Source of the DNA: Pandoraea terrae
GTDB lineage: Bacteria > Pseudomonadota > Gammaproteobacteria > Burkholderiales > Burkholderiaceae
DNA: 64,000 nt
Direction: 5' to 3'
NCBI RefSeq assembly: GCF_902459695.1
Contig: NZ_CABPRZ010000006.1
Location: 62,001-126,000, forward strand
Position numbers and translations under genes: made by a program. Of the stretch, positions 57,265 to 64,000 are shown piece by piece. The first letter of the stretch is position 1. The number at the start of each line of letters is the position of its first letter. The notes below the pieces were generated by a model. The model ran no database searches, was not told where the DNA came from, and saw only the letters and a list, made by a program, of their open reading frames with translations.

Positions 57265-58389
57265 CTATCCGAAGTTCACTGGCAGGTCGTCGTATTTTCC
57301 AAACCTGTAAATTGCGACGGAAACAAGCCAGCTGACAATAAACAACCCGACGACCAGATAGCCGATCATTCCGAAATTGTCGGACATTCTGCCGATGAAA
57401 TCCCAGAACACGCCTTTGAGCTGAAACTGCTGTGCCGAAAGCGCTAACACCTCGATACCGCCAATAAGAACCGCGGCCACGACTGACACGAACGTAATCG
57501 TGATGTTATAGAAGAGCTTTCTCGTGGGCCGGCGGAACGCCCAGCCATACGCCCCGAGCATAAGCAGGCCATCGGCCGTATCGATGAGCGTCATGCCCGC
57601 CATGAATAGCGTCGGAAACACGAAAATAGTTTCCACCGACATTCCTCTGGTCGCCTGCGTTGCGGAGATGCCGAACAAGGCTACCTCCGTTGCCGTATCG
57701 AAACTCAAGCCGAACAGGAACCCGAGCGGGAACATATGCCAGCTGCGCGTGACGAGCTTGAATAGTGGACGGAAGATGCGGCTCAGCACGCCACTCTTGT
57801 TCATGAGAATATCGAGATCCTCCTCCACAAGTGCCTCTCCGCGTTTGACCCGGCGGAACGTCTGGATCACAGAGAACAGAATCTGCACGTTGACAATGGC
57901 AAGAACGAGCAAAAACGTTGCGGATACCGACGTGGCAATCACGCCACCGATCGACTTCAGCTCGTCGAAATGCCCTTCGATCGAGGATGCGGCAAACGCA
58001 ACGCCCAAAGAAAGCAAGATGACGATGGTGGAATGCCCCACCGCGAAGAAGAATGCCGCCGACACGGGGCGACGCCCTGTCTGCATCAGCTTGCGCGTGG
58101 TGTTGTCGATCGCGGCGATATGGTCCGCGTCTACGGCGTGCCGCAGGCCGAACGTGTAGGCGAGCAACGCCGTTCCTAGCAGGAGCGGATGACTGTGCAA
58201 CACAATCGCGGCATAAACCCACGCCGCAAGGTTCGCAGCGACGACGACGGTAATCATCGCCGTTACGCGGCCGCGCAGCCCGTTGCTGCTGTCATCAAGC
58301 ATCGTCGCAATGTATCGCTTATACACAGCATCCTCTTGCTTATCGAATGTCCAAATTCCGGCGAACAGCCGGACGACGGCCGGTGGCAC
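57265..58389 (-). CDS. NiCoT-family nickel/cobalt permease (NhlF/HoxN/NixA type)
   Basis: Up to 374 residues with eight predicted membrane helices. The signature helix-2 motif RHAVDADHIAAIDNTTRK and GHSTIVILLSLGVAF, FSLGFDTATE-like LGFLFGLSFDTATEVALFG, and LFMAGMTLIDTADGLLMLGAYGWA define NiCoT permeases. In Rhodococcus the homologue NhlF, encoded beside nitrile hydratase, is a cobalt importer; the location here argues for cobalt too. The start is unresolved: GTG 58389 or ATG 58302 (345 residues, nearer the family length); neither has a good ribosome-binding site. Confidence 0.9.
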   Translation of the reverse strand: MPPAVVRLFAGIWTFDKQEDAVYKRYIATMLDDSSNGLRGRVTAMITVVVAANLAAWVYAAIVLHSHPLLLGTALLAYTFGLRHAVDADHIAAIDNTTRKLMQTGRRPVSAAFFFAVGHSTIVILLSLGVAFAASSIEGHFDELKSIGGVIATSVSATFLLVLAIVNVQILFSVIQTFRRVKRGEALVEEDLDILMNKSGVLSRIFRPLFKLVTRSWHMFPLGFLFGLSFDTATEVALFGISATQATRGMSVETIFVFPTLFMAGMTLIDTADGLLMLGAYGWAFRRPTRKLFYNITITFVSVVAAVLIGGIEVLALSAQQFQLKGVFWDFIGRMSDNFGMIGYLVVGLFIVSWLVSVAIYRFGKYDDLPVNFG

Positions 58390-58488
58390 AAAGCAAGCGC
58401 CGCCGACCGCTTCTCATAGACGACGGCGCGCTCCTATGTCGGGGCAGGCCGCGTCGAGCCCACGCAGCGCGCCCGACTGCAATGCGCG

Positions 58489-58860
58489 TCAGAACACCTC
58501 GTCGCGCCCTCCGTGCCGGAAGTCCTCTTCGCGCTCGTGCAAGACCTTATGGTCGATCACGGCGCTACCCGCCATCGACTGTTCGAGAGCGTCGAGCCAA
58601 CGCAGGTAATACTCATCGACGCCGTTTTGGCCGTGATCGCGAATTGCTCTGGCAAGCTCGGTACGAAACTTGTCCCAGGTGAAGTAGCCGGCCTTGGAAA
58701 GGCTTACTGCCATACCGAACGCGCGGCTCTGCCAAGGCGCGTCGAAAACCAGCTCGCCGTTCGCGCGCGGCATGGCAATCTCGCCGGTCATGGCTGTCAC
58801 GTTGCGGTCGAGTTCGGCTCCGGCCGTGCCCGTTGTGCAAGGCGTATACGTCGCTTCCAT
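58489..58860 (-). CDS. Nitrile hydratase accessory/activator protein (beta-subunit-like, P14K/NhlE type)
   Basis: 123 residues resembling the N-terminal half of nitrile hydratase beta subunits: FDAPWQSRAFGMAVSLSKAGYFTWDKFRTELARAI, then YYLRWLDALEQSMAG and LHEREEDFRHG. In cobalt enzymes this small protein pairs with the alpha subunit and delivers cobalt by self-subunit swapping. Gap to the alpha gene is 10 bases with GGAG before the ATG, so expression is tightly coupled. It is followed by the cobalt permease. Confidence 0.9.
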   Translation of the reverse strand: MEATYTPCTTGTAGAELDRNVTAMTGEIAMPRANGELVFDAPWQSRAFGMAVSLSKAGYFTWDKFRTELARAIRDHGQNGVDEYYLRWLDALEQSMAGSAVIDHKVLHEREEDFRHGGRDEVF

Positions 58861-58870
58861 GTCGTTGCTC

Positions 58871-59476
58871 CTAAGCGACGTCCGGCAGAACCGTCACGCC
58901 GACCATCGAGTCACGCGTGACCAGCTTGGCCAGGGCTTCTTCGGCGAAGCCCTCGGTGCCTTTCGGGCGTTGCGGCACGATGAAATAGCGGACTTCGACA
59001 TTACTATCGAGAACCTTGACCGGCTTGCTTTCCGGCACAGACGTGCCGAATTCGGCCAGCACCGCGCGCGGCTCACGCACAACCCGCGCGCGGTACGGCG
59101 CGTCCTTGTACCAGCGCGGAGGCAGACCAAGAACGGGCCACGGATAGCAGGAGCACAGCGTGCAGACGATCACGTGGTGAACGTCGTCCGTATTCTCGAC
59201 TGCGACAAGGTTCTCACCCTCCATGCCGCTGATGCCAAGTTCAGCAACAGCCGCCGTTGCGTTCTGGAGCAGCCGCTTCTTGTACTCGGGATCGACCCAG
59301 GCCTTCGCCACGGCGCGCGCGCCGTTCATCGGTCCAATGTCGTTTGTGTAGGTATCAATGATCTCGTCGATGACCGGCCCTTGGAGCACGCCCTTTTCAC
59401 GTAGCAGAGACTCGAGCGCGCGCGCGCGGACCTCGCCTTCCGAAAGCTCGTGTGGGTGGTGATGGTGTTCGCTCAT
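58871..59476 (-). CDS. Cobalt-type nitrile hydratase alpha subunit
   Basis: 201 residues. The metal site is VCTLCSCYPW with Cys105, Cys108, Ser109 and Cys110. Threonine after the first Cys and tyrosine after the last (CTLCSCY) mark the non-corrin cobalt class; iron enzymes have CSLCSCT. Downstream GLPPRWYKDAPYRARVVREPRAVL is conserved. With the beta subunit it hydrates nitriles to amides in the cytoplasm. The N-terminus MSEHHHHPHELS is His-rich. GGAGAG precedes ATG 59476; an upstream frame to 59515 overlaps the beta gene and is rejected. Confidence 0.96.
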   Translation of the reverse strand: MSEHHHHPHELSEGEVRARALESLLREKGVLQGPVIDEIIDTYTNDIGPMNGARAVAKAWVDPEYKKRLLQNATAAVAELGISGMEGENLVAVENTDDVHHVIVCTLCSCYPWPVLGLPPRWYKDAPYRARVVREPRAVLAEFGTSVPESKPVKVLDSNVEVRYFIVPQRPKGTEGFAEEALAKLVTRDSMVGVTVLPDVA

Positions 59477-59489
59477 GTTGCTCTCCGTC

Positions 59490-60197
59490 TCAAGCAGCCG
59501 CCGCCGCAGTATCAAGGTCCATGTAACACTCGTAAAGGTCCATGGTCACGCTGGTGTTGGGCTCCGCGTCGTCGCCCCAGAGGTCTTTGCCGTCGAACCG
59601 GACCGCGTAGGTCGGCTGGGCGTTTTCGCCCTTGCGATGGGCCACCGTGTCGGCCAGCGGATACGTGCCACTGTAGGCCACGATGGTGCCAGGCTTGTTC
59701 CATACAAAGCGAGGCAGGCGCGTATGGCCGGGAACGGCCTTCATGCGCGCACGCACGCGATCGCCGACCGCGAAAGACTCCTTCTGATCCGGGCGTCGCG
59801 CACCGAGGCCAACGTACGCGATCTTCTTCGCACCTTCGCGCAGGCGCTCGACGACTGCGGGGTCGGCCTTCGTGCCGCTCAGATCCGGCAGCGGCTTTCC
59901 GTTCCGGACTGCTTGCTGACGCGCACCAAGTTCCTCACGCGTTACGAGCCCGTCTCGCACGCACAGTTCTTCGATCGCTTCCAGCCAGTGCACGTAGTAC
60001 GGCGTCTTCAGGTAGTCTGCAGGCGGCATCTTTTCGATGATGTGCCGGAATTCGTCCAGCGCCCACGTCCCAACCGTGCCCGCAACCAGCAGAAGACCGA
60101 AGGTCAGGCCCTCCCACGGCTCATGGAACACGACCTCGTCCCTGGTCTGGATGGGTCCGAGGTTGTGGAAACCACCGATGTCATGAATTCCTATCAT
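59490..60197 (-). CDS. Nitrile hydratase beta subunit
   Basis: 235 residues, beginning MIGIHDIGGFHNLGPI, a variant of the usual M-N-G-I-H-D-x-G-G-M start. It has FHEPWEGLTFGLLLVAG, YYVHWLEAIEELCVRDGLVT and the C-terminal SH3-like domain FAVGDRVRARMKAVPGHTRLPRFVWNKPGTI ending near YECYMDLD. Together with alpha it forms the active site. GGAGAT precedes ATG 60197. It lies 63 bases after the amidase and 13 before alpha; the beta-alpha-accessory order is that of cobalt enzymes. Confidence 0.95.
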   Translation of the reverse strand: MIGIHDIGGFHNLGPIQTRDEVVFHEPWEGLTFGLLLVAGTVGTWALDEFRHIIEKMPPADYLKTPYYVHWLEAIEELCVRDGLVTREELGARQQAVRNGKPLPDLSGTKADPAVVERLREGAKKIAYVGLGARRPDQKESFAVGDRVRARMKAVPGHTRLPRFVWNKPGTIVAYSGTYPLADTVAHRKGENAQPTYAVRFDGKDLWGDDAEPNTSVTMDLYECYMDLDTAAAAA

Positions 60198-60260
60198 GCT
60201 AGATCTCCAGTCGTTGATTGGTGCTCCGGACTACCGGGACATTCGTCATAGTTAACGTAC

Positions 60261-61823
60261 TTATCTGAACGCACCTTCGCCCGTTTCTTCATACGCGTTC
60301 GCGGCGCGGAAAATCGAAGCCTCGTCGTAATGTCGTCCGACGAGCATCAGGCCTACCGGCATGCCGTCGACGCCGCCGCAGGGTAGCGTGAGCGCTGGGT
60401 GATGCGTGAAATCGAACGGCGACGTGTTGAGCGCCATCGGATGCGACGTCTTCAGCTCCGTCTCGATCGACGTCGACGCATCAGGTAGCGGTGTGGCCGT
60501 CATTGGTGTCGTGGGCATCAGCAGCAGATCGACGTCTTTAAGCACCTCGTCATATTGGCGGCGCAGCAGGCGGCCGGCGTTGATGCCATTGCCATAACCC
60601 ACATAACCGATATGGCGTTTGGCGTATTCGGAGATGACGAAGAAGAGCTTGACACTCGGCGGCGCCTGATCGATTCCGGCTGCATGGTCGCGAGCCCATT
60701 CCATCATCGAAATCGGGTACTGGTCATTGCGGGAGATCCCGAATCCATTGCCCTTTAAGACCGTTTCCGTCATGCCCGTCCAGCCGATCGACGTCCAGAT
60801 ATCGAAACCGTGCATGTGCAGCGGAACCGAGACATCAACGACGGTCGCACCGAGCCTCTCCAGAACGGCGGCAGCACGGTGAACGCGCTCGCCCACTGCT
60901 GGGTCGCTGCCCGGTACTTCGAAGCCTTCCTTGAGCACGCCGATACGCAGGCCCTTGACGCCTTGGCCAAGCGCCACCTCATAATTCGCCGGCTTCACGC
61001 CGTGCTGGCGAGCATCGCTACCGTCCGGACCGGCAATCACGCTCAGGAGCAGCGCCGCGTCCGCGACGTTAGCCGTCATCGGGCCAACGTGATCGAATGA
61101 CGCGTCGAGCGGCGCGATGCCGGTATAGGGTACGAGACCATAGGTCGGTTTGAGCCCGACGATCCCGCTGAACGAGGCCGGCATACGAATCGAACCGGCC
61201 TGGTCGGCCCCCAGCGCCATGTCGACTTCGCCAGTGGCGACGAGCACCGCCGAGCCGGAAGACGAGCCCCCGGACGAAAAGCCATCCGCCCACGGGTTCT
61301 GGATTCGGCCTGCGACGTTCGTATGGCTGCTGCCCGAGAAGCAAAGATATTCGCAATGCGCCTTGCCTGCGATCGCGCCACCTTCGGCCAGAATACGGCG
61401 CACCACTTCTGCGTCGAACTCGGGGATATACCCTTCGAATATATTGGCGCCGGCCAGCATCGGCAGACCCGCTACGGGAATGCTGTCCTTGATCGCGATG
61501 CGCCGGCCGGACAGACGGCCGGTCGGCGATTCGACGATATGCGAACGTACGTACCACGCGTTGTTGGCGTTTTCCGCTGCGGGGGGGGCGGAGTATTCGC
61601 GCCCCGTAGGCGCCCGGGGCGCGCCCTCCGCCGCGATGGCAAAGACGGTATCGTAAATCTTCACGCTCTTCGCCACGACGTCGGCGTAAAAGCCGGCGTC
61701 CTGCTCGCTCACTCCAAGCCCGAGGTTGCGAGAAATCTGGAGAACATCCTCCGGGGTCGGCGCCGGAATGTCGGCGACGCTGCTCTGCGCAGTACCGGAA
61801 CGATCGGAGCTACGGGTATTCAC
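60261..61823 (-). CDS. Amidase, amidase-signature family
   Basis: 520 residues with the Ser-cisSer-Lys triad visible as Lys112 (AIKDSIP), Ser187 (SSGGSSSGSAV) and Ser211 (ADQAGSIRMPAS). The N-terminal 80 residues and VGLKPTYGLVPYTG match nitrile-hydratase-linked amidases. It hydrolyses the amide made by the hydratase to a carboxylic acid and ammonia. The start is GTG 61823 with CGAGG upstream. It is the first gene of the unit amidase-beta-alpha-accessory-permease. Confidence 0.94.
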   Translation of the reverse strand: MNTRSSDRSGTAQSSVADIPAPTPEDVLQISRNLGLGVSEQDAGFYADVVAKSVKIYDTVFAIAAEGAPRAPTGREYSAPPAAENANNAWYVRSHIVESPTGRLSGRRIAIKDSIPVAGLPMLAGANIFEGYIPEFDAEVVRRILAEGGAIAGKAHCEYLCFSGSSHTNVAGRIQNPWADGFSSGGSSSGSAVLVATGEVDMALGADQAGSIRMPASFSGIVGLKPTYGLVPYTGIAPLDASFDHVGPMTANVADAALLLSVIAGPDGSDARQHGVKPANYEVALGQGVKGLRIGVLKEGFEVPGSDPAVGERVHRAAAVLERLGATVVDVSVPLHMHGFDIWTSIGWTGMTETVLKGNGFGISRNDQYPISMMEWARDHAAGIDQAPPSVKLFFVISEYAKRHIGYVGYGNGINAGRLLRRQYDEVLKDVDLLLMPTTPMTATPLPDASTSIETELKTSHPMALNTSPFDFTHHPALTLPCGGVDGMPVGLMLVGRHYDEASIFRAANAYEETGEGAFR

Positions 61824-62052
61824 TTAAACCTCGCAAAGAGAATGTAGTACACGAAGAACATGAGGCTGACGCACGAAACCGCACGCGACGGCAGCCGACT
61901 TGATAGTCATGCTACGAAGCCAATATGCGAGACGCTTGTTCAGGACGGTCATTCGTATTTGACTGCCCAAGACAACCCGGGCGACTAGTTGCCCACGATC
62001 GCCAATGATTTAACCTGCATACCGTTCGTGGCCCGAGGATGTACAGCGCCGA

Positions 62053-62970
62053 TCAGCCGTGAATTTCGCGCATAAAGCTGACGAATGCTCTCAGCTTGCC
62101 AGGCATACGTGAACGATGCGGATAGTAGAGGTAGAACGGCGCGCCCGGCACGCAGTGTCGCTCCAGAAGCGGAACGATACGTCCGTCGTCAAGCGCCGGC
62201 TCGGCGAACTGCCTGTACACGTACGCAAGGCCGAGCCCGTTTGCGGCAGCGTCCATCACACTGCGCATTTCGTTGAAAACCAGGTTACCTTCGACGTGCA
62301 TCTCGAACGGCGCTCTACGGCTGCCAAAGCGCCATTCGAAAAAGCGGCCACTGCCGCCAAAGCGCTGGCGGATGCAGCGATGACCGAACAGATCGTCGGG
62401 GCTATAAGGCGTGCCGTGAAGGTCCAGATACGCCGAAGAGGCGACGACGACCGTCTTCTGATCCGGGCCAAGCGGCACTGCGACCATGTCTTGCTGTACG
62501 GCGTGCCCGAGCCGGATCCCGGCATCGAAACCGGTCCCCACAATGTCGACAAGCCGGTCGTCGATCGTGACGTCGAACGTGATGTCTGGGTACCGTTCGA
62601 CGAAAGCCTTTTGAAATGGCTGAACGAAACAGGCGTAGGCCACGTAAGACGTATTGATACGCAAAACACCCTTGGGCATATCGACCGTCTCGCCAATGTG
62701 TTGAACGGACTCCGAGATCCTTTCCAACGCAGGGCCGAGCGACTCCAGTAGCTGGGCTCCCGACTCGGTCAGTGCGACGCTGCGGGTGGTGCGATTGAAA
62801 AGCCGAACGTTAAGTTGCGCCTCCAAGTTCTTGATCGTCCGCGAAATTGCGGTTGGCGTGATCTGCAGTTCCACTGCCGCCTGGCTGAAATTTCTGTGAC
62901 GGGCGACGGCTTCGAACGCCAATAAAGCCGTCAGGCTCGGGTGTGCCTTCAGCTGTGGTCCAAAAATCAT
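62053..62970 (-). CDS. LysR-family transcriptional regulator (GcvA-like group)
   Basis: About 305 residues. The N-terminal HTH reads LTALLAFEAVARHRNFSQAAVELQITPTAISRTIKNLEAQLNVRLF in outline, and the effector domain follows with LRINTSYVAYACFVQPFQKAF. GGAGGT directly before ATG 62970 fixes the start. It is upstream of the amidase on the same strand (229-base gap) and divergent from the SDR at 63156, so it may control either. A clear dyad lies in the divergent gap. Confidence 0.9.
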   Translation of the reverse strand: MIFGPQLKAHPSLTALLAFEAVARHRNFSQAAVELQITPTAISRTIKNLEAQLNVRLFNRTTRSVALTESGAQLLESLGPALERISESVQHIGETVDMPKGVLRINTSYVAYACFVQPFQKAFVERYPDITFDVTIDDRLVDIVGTGFDAGIRLGHAVQQDMVAVPLGPDQKTVVVASSAYLDLHGTPYSPDDLFGHRCIRQRFGGSGRFFEWRFGSRRAPFEMHVEGNLVFNEMRSVMDAAANGLGLAYVYRQFAEPALDDGRIVPLLERHCVPGAPFYLYYPHRSRMPGKLRAFVSFMREIHG

Positions 62971-62992
62971 GTTACCTCCGCACCAATACACA

Positions 62993-63013
62993 TTATGAAT
63001 TTAAAGTTCATAA
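62993..63013. promoter_or_regulatory. LysR-type operator dyad
   Basis: TTATGAA-TTTAAAG-TTCATAA, with perfect 7-base arms, 23 bases upstream of the lysR ATG and between it and the divergent SDR. It contains the T-N11-A core expected of LysR binding sites and is AT-rich against GC-rich flanks. Confidence 0.65.
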
Positions 63014-63155
63014 CGAGTGTAATCGAGCGGTGATTCCCGGACGATGCCCGGCCCCCTATCCTTGCAGCTCATCCTCGACCGCCTATCAGTAACCAGCGAT
63101 TACGAGGGGAAGCCCAACGCAATGTTGATTTTGCACACAACGCAAGGAACCCACT

Positions 63156-63824
63156 TTGAAAACCTATCTTGTCTTAGGTGCCGGCCCGGGGATCGGGCTC
63201 GCAACAGCCGAGCAATTCGCAGCCCATGGCTACCGCATTGTCCTCGCATCGCGCTCCGAAGCCCGTCTCGAAGGTGCCATCAGGTCGCTGCGTGAGTCGG
63301 GAGTCGACGTCGTGTTCGAAAGCGCCGACGCGTCGAACCCGGTAGCGGTTCAGCAACTGATTCAGCGCCACGAAAACGACCTCGAAGTGCTCCACTACAA
63401 CGCTGGCGTGCTGCACTATGACGCGAGTGGCACGGTGCTGACGCGCCCTCTCGATGCTGAGACCGCCGCCAGCCTGACTCACGATGCAAACGTCAACCTC
63501 GTGAGTGCCTTGGCCGCCGTGCAAGCGGCAAAACAAGTGCTTTCGCTCCGTGGCGGCGGTACGATCCTGCTGACCGGCGGAGGCTTCGGCATCGAGCCAA
63601 GTCCCGACTTCATCAATATCAGCGTTGCGAAGGCAGGCCTCCGTGCTGCGGCGAAGGCTCTTTTCGAGCCGCTGCGCGCCCACAACATCCACCTTGCAAC
63701 AGTGACCGTTTGCACATTCGTGTCCCCCGAAACAAACAAGCCCAAGGAAATCGCCGAGGCGTTCTGGACTCTGCATGAGCAGACGGATGCGAAATCGTGG
63801 GAATGGGAAAAAATCGTAACCTGA
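63156..63824 (+). CDS. Short-chain dehydrogenase-like oxidoreductase
   Basis: 222 residues from a TTG start at 63156 with AAGGAA upstream: the protein begins MKTYLVLGAGPGIGLATAEQF, so the TTG is needed to include the first beta strand. The cofactor motif is GAGPGIG, and LASRSEARLEGAI has an Arg after beta-2, suggesting NADPH. The usual YxxxK is replaced by FINISVAKAGL, where Tyr is not evident although the Lys is kept. This raises doubt about classical SDR catalysis. It is divergent from the LysR gene, its probable regulator. Confidence 0.82.
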   Translation: MKTYLVLGAGPGIGLATAEQFAAHGYRIVLASRSEARLEGAIRSLRESGVDVVFESADASNPVAVQQLIQRHENDLEVLHYNAGVLHYDASGTVLTRPLDAETAASLTHDANVNLVSALAAVQAAKQVLSLRGGGTILLTGGGFGIEPSPDFINISVAKAGLRAAAKALFEPLRAHNIHLATVTVCTFVSPETNKPKEIAEAFWTLHEQTDAKSWEWEKIVT

Positions 63825-63870
63825 GTCAAACGGTCGCCAATTCGCCCCCAGGCCCAACGCCTTCCATCGA

Positions 63871-63999
63871 TCACAGTCCAACGACTTGTTGCCCGGCATC
63901 GACCTGTTCCGTGACGCCCGACTGGCGCAGGCTCGCGGGAGTCTCCCCGCCAACCGCGCCGACACCGACCGATGCGCGCTCGCGCAACAGGAAGTGCCC
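63871..63999 (-). other. Possible C-terminal end of an unidentified gene at the right edge
   Basis: On the minus strand a frame open from the right edge gives about 42 codons, beginning GHFLLRERASVGVGAVGG and ending QQVVGL before TGA at 63871-63873. I do not recognise a family. It is reported because codon use looks like the neighbours and the remainder would lie outside the window. Confidence 0.25.
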
Positions 64000-64000
64000 C

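Overview
The window looks like chromosome or large secondary-replicon DNA of a beta-proteobacterium of the order Burkholderiales. GC content is high and codon use is biased. The three-subunit transhydrogenase, the valine-type mmsA/mmsB modules, the AAHS and MHS transporters, the DUF1329/DUF1302/RND/YCF48 set and many LysR, AraC and MarR regulators all fit that group. This placement is inferred from gene families; there is no rRNA or other marker in the window. I found no tRNA, rRNA or CRISPR array.

Layout. 0-5.3 kb: end of the pntAA-pntAB-pntB proton-translocating transhydrogenase operon, a chemoreceptor, an AraC regulator and an Mpo1-like membrane protein. 5.3-7.1 kb: a scrap zone with an IS256 remnant, one intact SDR, a frameshifted citryl-CoA-lyase-like pseudogene, an IS3 OrfA remnant and a decayed second copy of part of etfA. 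7.1-13.4 kb: a minus-strand operon mmsA-mmsB-enoyl-CoA hydratase-3-hydroxyisobutyryl-CoA hydrolase-etfB-etfA, which fits branched-chain acyl-CoA (valine) catabolism. 13.5-24.5 kb: an envelope module (RND/MMPL transporter, YCF48-like protein, DUF1329 and DUF1302 proteins) split by a complete IS630-type element, followed by an unknown gene, a metallo-beta-lactamase-fold hydrolase and an isolated IS630-like end. 24.5-29.4 kb: trxB and pyruvate carboxylase.

29.9-42.2 kb: a catabolic cluster with MaoC hydratase, CitE-like lyase, MarR regulator, acyl-CoA dehydrogenase, AAHS permease, alpha/beta hydrolase, class III CoA-transferase, BKACE, two SDRs and an aldehyde dehydrogenase. Four near-identical palindromes (GTWTGCATGCATAC) sit in its four promoter-bearing gaps, so the scattered transcription units probably form one regulon. 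An IS110 remnant marks its right edge. 42.8-51.6 kb: an MHS transporter, AraC, quinone oxidoreductase, LysR, a second mmsB-like gene, a YciI-like protein and a second mmsA.

52-63.8 kb: a minus-strand nitrile/amide utilisation region with an amidase-signature amidase, cobalt-type nitrile hydratase beta and alpha subunits, their accessory protein, a NiCoT-type cobalt/nickel permease and a five-gene urea/short-chain-amide-type ABC transporter. A decayed second amidase lies in the opposite orientation between the permease and the transporter. Together these would import amides or nitrile-derived amides, supply cobalt to the hydratase, hydrate nitriles to amides and hydrolyse the amides to acids and ammonia. 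The acids could then feed the CoA-thioester catabolic modules to the left. A LysR gene and a divergent SDR close the window.
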